Part shown: one piece after another, positions 58,401 to 64,000 of the stretch | Numbering within the stretch: position 1 is the first letter of the stretch | How the letters are laid out: each line of letters begins with the position of its first letter | Assembly: GCA_020744425.1 (NCBI GenBank) | Contig: JAGMUV010000015.1 | Location: 930,001-994,000 of the forward strand | Direction: 5' to 3' | DNA from: Dactylonectria macrodidyma | Lineage: Eukaryota; Ascomycota; Sordariomycetes; Hypocreales; Nectriaceae | DNA length: 64,000 nt | Notes under the pieces: model-generated | Seen by the model: the letters and a program-made list of their open reading frames with translations, nothing else | The model's database searches: none | What the model was told of the DNA's origin: nothing | Position numbers and translations under genes: made by a program

Positions 58401-58902
58401 CAAAGCCTTCGCTGTTTTGCTAAAGCACTGTTGACTAAGTCAATAGGTTTTTCCATGGTGAATTGTCGAAGTAGGGTGGTAGTTAGATACCTCTAGACAA
58501 ACTAGCAGCCCTCCCCATACCTATTCGAGTCAGTGTTTTGTTCAATCCGGCATTGATCGGAAAAGTTGGAAATACCAGGGCCGCATAAGTCGGATCCGAC
58601 TGAACAAACATAGACACCGCTTTCAGTAATGATTGCAAGCGCAGCACGAATGGATTGAGCTTGCTCAATGCCTGTATGATTTTGCTCCGCTTCGCCTTCG
58701 ACTGTATCAACTTGGTGGAGCGCTCCAGGTCTTGATAGCTGTGTATGCTGAGAGCCCTGTTAGGACTAACCTTCAGCAACGCTTCTCTCTTCTCTGCAAG
58801 TGCCTGGGCCCAGAGGATTTGGCATTTTCTCGGCTCGGGAGAGTTCTGGTCATCGGAGCCAGCGAGACCGGAGTTGTTGCTGCTGTCAAGTGCGTCGAGC
58901 AT
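55470..58902 (-). CDS. NLR with DUF7708-like helical N domain, NB-ARC and TPR repeats
   Basis: Predicted STAND protein of 1033 aa. Seven exons in phase: 58902-58576, 58520-58491 (30-base microexon), 58427-58229, 58168-57650, 57590-57005, 56969-55818, 55758-55470. The N domain is all-helical (LWAQALAEKREALLKVSPNR; AVSMFVQSDPTYAAL/VWGGLLVCLE, like the VQ-PxxxxLVWG core of DUF7708). NB-ARC: CVIHGIGGIGKTHLALEF (P-loop about 240), FQFIFWVDAQNEATISG, WLLIFDNAE (Walker B) and GAIILTSQTTDL. TPR-like repeats form the C terminus (NDWALQLINEGRYKEAKPFSERSL; FTLNYMCYVADVWAAVGNYSKALPL), ending QCLRQRGAGNWGEEHVLRA. The fourth donor has an alternative at 57632 that adds six residues in the same phase. Likely role: non-self recognition; ligand unknown. 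Confidence 0.82.
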
Positions 58903-59802
58903 CTCGAGTGAGGAGGCTTGTGATGATGCATGAGGAAGAAAATGGCTCGGATCACAGATTCAGGTAGGATTCTAGATGATTCAATCTCCGTGAATGTGGC
59001 CTTTCTCTTCATGGAAGGCCTCATTTCAGACTGGGTTGGGCAATATTTCAACGTGAGGCGGTAAGATTTGGTGGACATCGTGATTAACGACACAGCCACT
59101 GAGAAACTGTCACAGACAAATGCCCCATTCCCCTGAATCCTGTCCATCGCCAAGTAATCCCTCCTTCAAGTTTTGACGCATCCAGCTTCCAAGTGCTGCC
59201 ATTTTCAACCTCGGGAGAGCTCAGCTGTATCAATATTCGAACCCACCGTTCGATGCCCCAGCTCATCCTCCAGTGCACAACCCTGCTGTTAACGGGTTTG
59301 GTATTCCCAATGCAAGGAATTAAGCGAAATATGCGCGAAAAATACAATGAGGAATAGAATGAGGTTAGCGGCAGCTTGAGGAATCATGTGCGGCATTTGT
59401 TGTGCGTCTCGATGCAACCCCCAAACCCCACGCAGCCACGCTGACCAGACACAATGACGAAGAAGTGGGATAATGGGATCAAAGTGCAGATTCATATCAG
59501 GCTCTAGCTTGAAAAGCAAATCTCACCCCAACCCCGCTTTGTCAAGGCCATTCCGCTCAGGGTAGGGGAACATTCTTGGCCAGAACTAGAACGTCACACT
59601 TGCGTTGCGGTCCTTTCATGTGAAAGCTAGCCCAGTCTTGAGAGTTGTCATTTTCGTCATCTCGATCATCTTTATTCAAACGATCACAGATCCTTACACG
59701 TCATATTTCGTCAGATTAGAGGCTGAAGGGAGCCTTGAAAGTCAGCCTCAACATTCTTGACCCGGAAACCGGTTATATGCACCCCGTTGATTACCCTGCA
59801 TC
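58903..59802. other. Divergent promoter region
   Basis: 900 bp between the NLR (-) and the SDR (+). The ORF at 59084-59347 has no motif. No repeats or clear TATA box found. Confidence 0.5.
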
Positions 59803-60732
59803 ATGTCCATGCCGGAAGTCGACCGACATTCAACCACGTATCCTTTCATCGAGCCTGGACGTTTCACTGGCACTCTACAGGGCCAGGTAGCCCTTATAAC
59901 CGGGGCGGGGAGAGGGATTGGCAAAGCAATTGCCTTGGCATTCGCTCGTGCCGGGGCCAACGTCATATGCGTCGCTCGCACTGAGCGAGAAATCGACGAC
60001 GTAGTTGCCCAAATTTCTAAAAGGGGTTACCCCAAAGCCATTGCCGTGTGTGCGGACATTAGTAATGATCAAGAACTATGTCGTCTCATTGGTACGGCGG
60101 CGGAAGTGTTCCCATCCATCGACATTCTCGTGAACAATGCTGGGGTTGATCGGATTGGGTCACTTGAGCACGAGACAAGTTTCTCAGCTTGGTGGCGTGT
60201 TTTTGAGGTTAACATGAAGGGCCCAGCTGCTCTGACACATCATGTCCTCCCGGGTATGATATCTAGAGGTTGTGGTACTATCATTCACATCGGGAGCCGC
60301 AATGCTATCCATAACCACCCTTTTATGACAGCATATTCTGCTTCGAAAACGGCTTTGCTACGGTTCCACCAGTGCCTTCATCTGGAGCTCCAAGGCTCCA
60401 ATGTTCACACCTTTTACATGCAGCCAGGCGACGTCAAGACGACATTGATGGATAATTCAGTCAATGAAGATGAAATCCTTAAAGTACCTGGGCTTCAGGC
60501 TATGGTAGCGGGCATGCATGACACAATGGGCGAGGATCAATCCGACGCTCCTGACCTTGCGGCAGACACGTGTGTTGCACTTGCGGCGGATCCAGATGCT
60601 CGTGCCCTCAGTGGTTTATATCTAGATGCGACAAAGGACCTTGGCCAGATTCTTGCGCATATCAAGGAAGAAAACGGAAGCATCATTAAGAAAAGACGAT
60701 TGTACACTTTGAAGGTAGACCAATTGCGATGA
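59803..60732 (+). CDS. Classical short-chain dehydrogenase/reductase
   Basis: NAD(P)-dependent oxidoreductase of 309 aa, single exon. ATG 59803 opens MSMPEVDRHSTT; an ATG six bases later is also possible. The cofactor motif TGAGRGIG is at 33-40, with NNAG at about 110. The catalytic set is Ser165 (HIGSRNA) and Tyr178-Lys182 (YSASK), followed by the QPGDVKT loop. The acidic or basic choice after beta2 (VARTEREID) suggests NADP preference. The C-terminal extension beyond the core (KEENGSIIKKRRLYTLKVDQ) is unusual. Its stop is 79 bp from the stop of the convergent AsaB-like gene, so the two may be a small redox pair, although they do not share a promoter. Confidence 0.88.
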   Translation: MSMPEVDRHSTTYPFIEPGRFTGTLQGQVALITGAGRGIGKAIALAFARAGANVICVARTEREIDDVVAQISKRGYPKAIAVCADISNDQELCRLIGTAAEVFPSIDILVNNAGVDRIGSLEHETSFSAWWRVFEVNMKGPAALTHHVLPGMISRGCGTIIHIGSRNAIHNHPFMTAYSASKTALLRFHQCLHLELQGSNVHTFYMQPGDVKTTLMDNSVNEDEILKVPGLQAMVAGMHDTMGEDQSDAPDLAADTCVALAADPDARALSGLYLDATKDLGQILAHIKEENGSIIKKRRLYTLKVDQLR

Positions 60733-60811
60733 AGACCGAGCGCTTTCATCAGGCTACACTCGAAACCTAGCCCTGACTTTGAGGCCAGCTTGAAATCACC
60801 AAAAGTGCAAC

Positions 60812-61927
60812 TCAGTTCGGTGTGTAAACCAATGCTCTAGCCTCAATGCTCTCCCTCGATCGTGATGTACTGGTGGTGGCGAATTGAAATGATGCGTGGG
60901 GGCAGCCTGGTGAGTTGGTCAATATGGGCTGCATGCTGACGCGAGACTTGACTCACACTTTGCTTTCACACCCTCAGCTGAATCGTACATCTTGAACAAG
61001 AGTACTTCCTCGTTTGTCTGATTGTTGATGAAGTACCATTTGTAGTCGTCGTGCTGGAGCGGATAGTAACTCTCGCCAACGTAGGAGTGACGAACCACAT
61101 CCACCTCGACTAATTTCTCCGCTGGAACTTTGCTGCCATCCATGACTGCAAGGGGATGAGACTCGATCGGGTCTCCAGATGGCCTCCATATACTAAGAGC
61201 TGTCAGAAGTGTGTCAACATAGTTCCGGGGACGCTTCTTGCTTGATGATCCTGACTCGTCCCTTGAGTAGCTCTTCTGCCCTATCACCGGCATGGCGGTG
61301 AACCCGATTGATAGCGGCAGTGAAAGACTGATCTAAATGGAATATCAAAATGATCAGCGTTGTTTTATTCAAAGAATGAGATAGAAGTATTTGTGTTATA
61401 TCTTACTCACCAACGTGTACGGCTTTGACAGGCTCTAGATTGATCGAGCGGTCGTCAAGATGAATCTTGGTCCCCTTTGGAAACCTGGTTTTTGCCTTGT
61501 TGCTTGATCGTGTCTTGGGCCTCGCGAATTAGCAAAACACAAGAGATCCAGATTGGGGTGGGATGCTATCTCAACACACCCTCCAATCGAACCAGCATAT
61601 TTCCGCTTCTTGTCCGACTGCGGTGCGGATCAATTCTTCCAAAGATGGAAGGTACAGATTTTCGACTGTGTGTTGATTAATGATTTCCAAGGGAAATTGC
61701 TGTTGCATCACCATAAATCCATGGTCGTCTAGATTGAATTTGGTTTCGATGCCTCGCAGATCATGTACCTCCTCCTCTGGGCCCGAGGCCACGGAGAAAT
61801 TGGTGACGGGTAGTCCTTTTGGAGGATCGATGTAAAGGTAGTACGGCTTTTCTTCATCGAAGTCATCTTTCCACTGGAAGTAGTAAAACCGAGTTAGAAG
61901 AGGACGGGTTGGGGAGACCTCAGTCAT
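60812..61927 (-). CDS. AsaB / CmcJ / GA4-desaturase-like oxidoreductase
   Basis: 293-aa member of the fungal family containing AsaB (aspergillic acid cluster), CmcJ and gibberellin GA4 desaturase. Five exons in phase: 61927-61578, 61520-61411, 61332-61242, 61192-60957, 60906-60812. The third intron is GC-AG (GCAAGA donor). Family landmarks appear in order: LLTRFYYFQWKDD, FNLDDHGFMVMQQQF, FDWRV, KAVHVDQSFTAAINRVHRHAGDR, VRIINIWRPSGDPIESHPLAVMD, YKWYFINNQTNEEVLLFKMYDSAEG and a final RESIEARALV. The WRP and VLL..K.FDS blocks are the strongest. These enzymes often sit in secondary-metabolite clusters. Here no synthase gene is nearby, only the convergent SDR. Substrate unknown. Confidence 0.88.
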
Positions 61928-63637
61928 GATATGGGGATGACAAAAAGTTTGGACTTGGGCCGAGAGATCAGAGGAAATGAATAGACATGCCTTATTTAGG
62001 TGGTACTGGGTGATTTATAGAGAATCCTACGAACCCCGCATTAGAATTCGCTCATTTTGAAGCAGACTTGTGACCTCATGTCAAGATTTGATTGATTTGA
62101 TTGACACAACTCCGACGATTCATTCCAGAACAGCTCACTTAAAAATTGACTTCGATAAAGTGATAACTCGATTGCAGTACATTATCTTCAACACATGAAT
62201 CGTAGAAACGATCTGCGCCCAGTGTTATTCCCATTCCTGGCCTGATCATCTCCGTGATATTTCCAAAGCCCGTATTTTCACGCGGCGACGTGAGGTTTTG
62301 CATCCCTCTCTTCCGGATCAGCAGGACCATCCGCAGGGTTCTCCCCCTCAACAATAACAACATCCTCAGCCGGAGTCTCATCTTTAGATTGGTTAAGAAA
62401 CTCCTTCCATGGCTGTCGTCGCGCGTCAGAGCCTCCTTTCCTCCTTTGATGGGAAGAACTTCCCCCAACAACTGCACTTGACGATGGCATGACTACACAT
62501 TCACGCAAGCGTTAGGCTGATAGAGAGGTGAGTATATTGGGATCCTAGGATCTCACCTTTATTTGAGATGTTCGATGATAGCCTTTGTAAAGGAAATGGT
62601 GGTGATTTGGGTTGGCTGATAAGCTCTGTCGTAGTAAGATGGATGATGATTTCAATTGTTATTTCAGTGAAAAATCTATGGTTAACCTCACTGTTCGTCA
62701 TCTGCGACCTGGGCGTTACAAGGCCAGAATGCGGCTCAAATTGCTTGGATGCTACGTAGATTACTGCCCGCACGGTGCAACATTCGAGACAGGCTCCAGC
62801 TGCCTCATGCGTTGTGGATATGTTATGCAAGCTAATGGCGCAGTGGCGTCCTCGTATTGGCGAAAGAATGCTTGCCGAAGTGAGGGGTAAGTTAGTCCAC
62901 AAACCTTTCCTTATGTCCGACTCAAATAGCTAGCAGAGTTCAGAGCCCTGGTCGGTGAGACCAGGCTGTACCGTTGGAGCAGGGCAATGTTGATCTACTG
63001 ACACAATTGAGGCCCCCCAAGCAGACCCCCTTATGCAGCCACACCAGTGCTGACATGACGATTACTATCATGTGCCAAGTTTAAGTGTCACAGCCGATCA
63101 GGAAATTCGCCTAAAGTGGCCAGATGCGTCCAGGGTGGGTGGGATGCTTTAAGCCACGTATCTCAGCAACATCAGGCTGAGGCTCTGCTTGTACAATGTG
63201 TGGAAAGACGGGAAATCAGGAGACAGTGTAACCACGCGGGGTGTTGTGTCTGAAGACCGGTCAGTATGCGAGTCTCCTACGTAACACACAGAAATTTTGT
63301 GCCGTGCACTGAGAGATAGTATGTGTGACGAGATCATACATGCAACGCGGCTGCTACCTCAGTAATCCATATGAAACCAGTATCCGTACTGTTTCCGATA
63401 AATTTCGGCTGCTGTGGAATCCAAGACAAAAGCAACCCTTGCTCTGATTACGTGATCTCATTCCCCTGGCAAGCCTGCTTTTAGCGAGCCTCATTTTCGC
63501 TATCCCTTAAGCTCATTTTATCCCTTCACTGAGGGTCAGTTGTGAACTTCGCGGTCAATTGTCCACGCCAAACATGCCAGTGTCGGTCCATCGTCTTATT
63601 TTTATCTGATTCTCAATTCCATGGCTCACTTGCCAAC
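61928..63637. other. Gene-poor stretch
   Basis: About 1.7 kb with only a weak small ORF (62278-62490, listed). The promoter of the AsaB-like gene lies at its left and that of the beta-lactamase-family gene at its right. No tRNA, repeat or mobile-element end was recognised. Confidence 0.45.
62278..62490 (-). CDS. Small hypothetical ORF
   Basis: A 70-aa open frame (MPSSSAVVGGSSSHQRRKGG... PAEDVVIVEGENPADGPADP) with hydrophilic, acidic C terminus. It has no recognisable family. A neighbouring frame continues after its stop with plausible protein-like sequence (GFGNITEMIRPGMGITLGAD), so it may be part of a larger spliced or broken gene. Weakly supported. Confidence 0.25.
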   Translation of the reverse strand: MPSSSAVVGGSSSHQRRKGGSDARRQPWKEFLNQSKDETPAEDVVIVEGENPADGPADPEERDAKPHVAA

Positions 63638-64000
63638 ATGCGTCAAGCACTATCCTTGCTTTTTGGCTCCTTCGTGGCGGCACGAACTGTCCCAGCCACC
63701 CTTGACGACCAGCAACGTCTGCAGAATGTAAACACTCAGATAAGCCAGATCTGCGATGTTTGCGGCGTTCCTGGTGTTTCGGTTGGTGTTGTTCACCATA
63801 AGGAACAAATTTACACCTACAATCATGGCTTCAGCAATGTGGAAAAGAAACAGGTCGTCAACTCTGATACTGTTTTTGGCATCGGTTCTCTCACCAAGTC
63901 TTTCGTCGCTGCTGGCCTCGGCAAGCTCGTGCACGAGAAATATCTGAATTGGGACACGCCGGTTCGTGAAATTCTTCGAGGCTTCAGTCAGGATAACAGA
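63638..64000 (+). CDS. Beta-lactamase / penicillin-binding-like serine hydrolase, 5' part (cut by window edge)
   Basis: First 121 codons of a member of the fungal beta-lactamase (class C)-fold family, open to the window end without an intron. The N terminus (MRQALSLLFGSFVAARTVPA) looks like a signal peptide, so the protein may be secreted. VPGVSVGVVHHKEQIYTYNH is the first beta hairpin, and the catalytic SxxK box lies in GIGSLTKSFVAA (Ser84, Lys87), followed by KYLNWDTPVREIL. Fungal members act as esterases, lactonases or peptidases more often than true beta-lactamases, so no antibiotic role is claimed. It is a relative of the pseudogene at 19.8-21.4 kb, sharing the GIGSLTK box, but not a recent copy. 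Confidence 0.85.
   Translation, partial: MRQALSLLFGSFVAARTVPATLDDQQRLQNVNTQISQICDVCGVPGVSVGVVHHKEQIYTYNHGFSNVEKKQVVNSDTVFGIGSLTKSFVAAGLGKLVHEKYLNWDTPVREILRGFSQDNR

Noticed and set aside
1..64000. CRISPR arrays, rRNA, tRNA genes, complete transposons
   Set aside because: No regular direct-repeat/spacer array, no rRNA segment, no convincing cloverleaf and no transposase or reverse-transcriptase frame was found by eye; a tRNA scan would be decisive.

Overview
The window reads as nuclear DNA of a filamentous ascomycete (Pezizomycotina, most likely a plant-associated Sordariomycete; the genus cannot be fixed from sequence alone). The evidence is short GT-AG introns of about 50-70 bp with internal CTAAC-type branch sites, Zn2Cys6 and Fungal_trans-type regulators, secreted GH12 and PL4 polysaccharidases, an AsaB/GA4-desaturase-like enzyme, and STAND/NLR proteins of fungal architecture. 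Splice sites were chosen by hand, requiring GT-AG (one GC-AG) borders, matching codon phase, and protein continuity across each junction. I saw no rRNA, tRNA, CRISPR or complete transposon.

Layout. 0-1.1 kb: decayed remnant of a large unknown protein. 2.2-7.4 kb: Zn2Cys6 factor (+) facing an FAD monooxygenase (-), with a frameshifted small gene between. 8.2-9.9 kb: zinc-finger-less fungal regulator. 10.6-11.3 kb: beta-carbonic anhydrase. 12.9-19.2 kb: an anion:cation-symporter-type MFS permease, a D-2-hydroxyacid dehydrogenase and an extended SDR resembling D-erythronate dehydrogenase, a plausible organic/sugar-acid uptake and oxidation group. Between the two dehydrogenases lies a cluster of seven copies of a CTGCAAT-n-TTAGC motif. 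19.8-21.4 kb: beta-lactamase-like pseudogene. 22.5-24.7 kb: an unrecognised 714-aa protein with a presequence-like N terminus and a C-terminal membrane anchor.

25.8-58.9 kb is an accessory, immunity-like stretch: a NACHT-WD40 NLR; a PL4 rhamnogalacturonan lyase; an alpha/beta hydrolase; a 1636-aa low-complexity protein with collagen-like Gly-X-Y repeats, one membrane segment and a long Ser-Asp/Ser-Glu repeat tail; an ankyrin/coiled-coil protein cut short by a stop codon with coding-like remnants beyond it; a frameshifted DUF6601-like membrane gene; a SesB-hydrolase/NB-ARC/TPR NLR; a GH12 glucanase; a LYC1-like acetyltransferase; and an NB-ARC/TPR NLR with a helical DUF7708-like N domain. Three NLRs with three different N and C domains, plus an ankyrin gene and several pseudogenes, lie within 33 kb, a pattern typical of fast-turnover non-self-recognition loci.

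59.8-64 kb: a classical SDR and a five-exon AsaB/CmcJ-like gene in convergent orientation, then a long gene-poor stretch, then the start of an intact beta-lactamase-family gene cut by the window edge. The most unusual signals are the 7-copy intergenic motif cluster, an in-frame stop-free intron that splits the P-loop of the SesB NLR, a Cys in place of Ser at that NLR's hydrolase nucleophile, and the collagen/SD-repeat protein.
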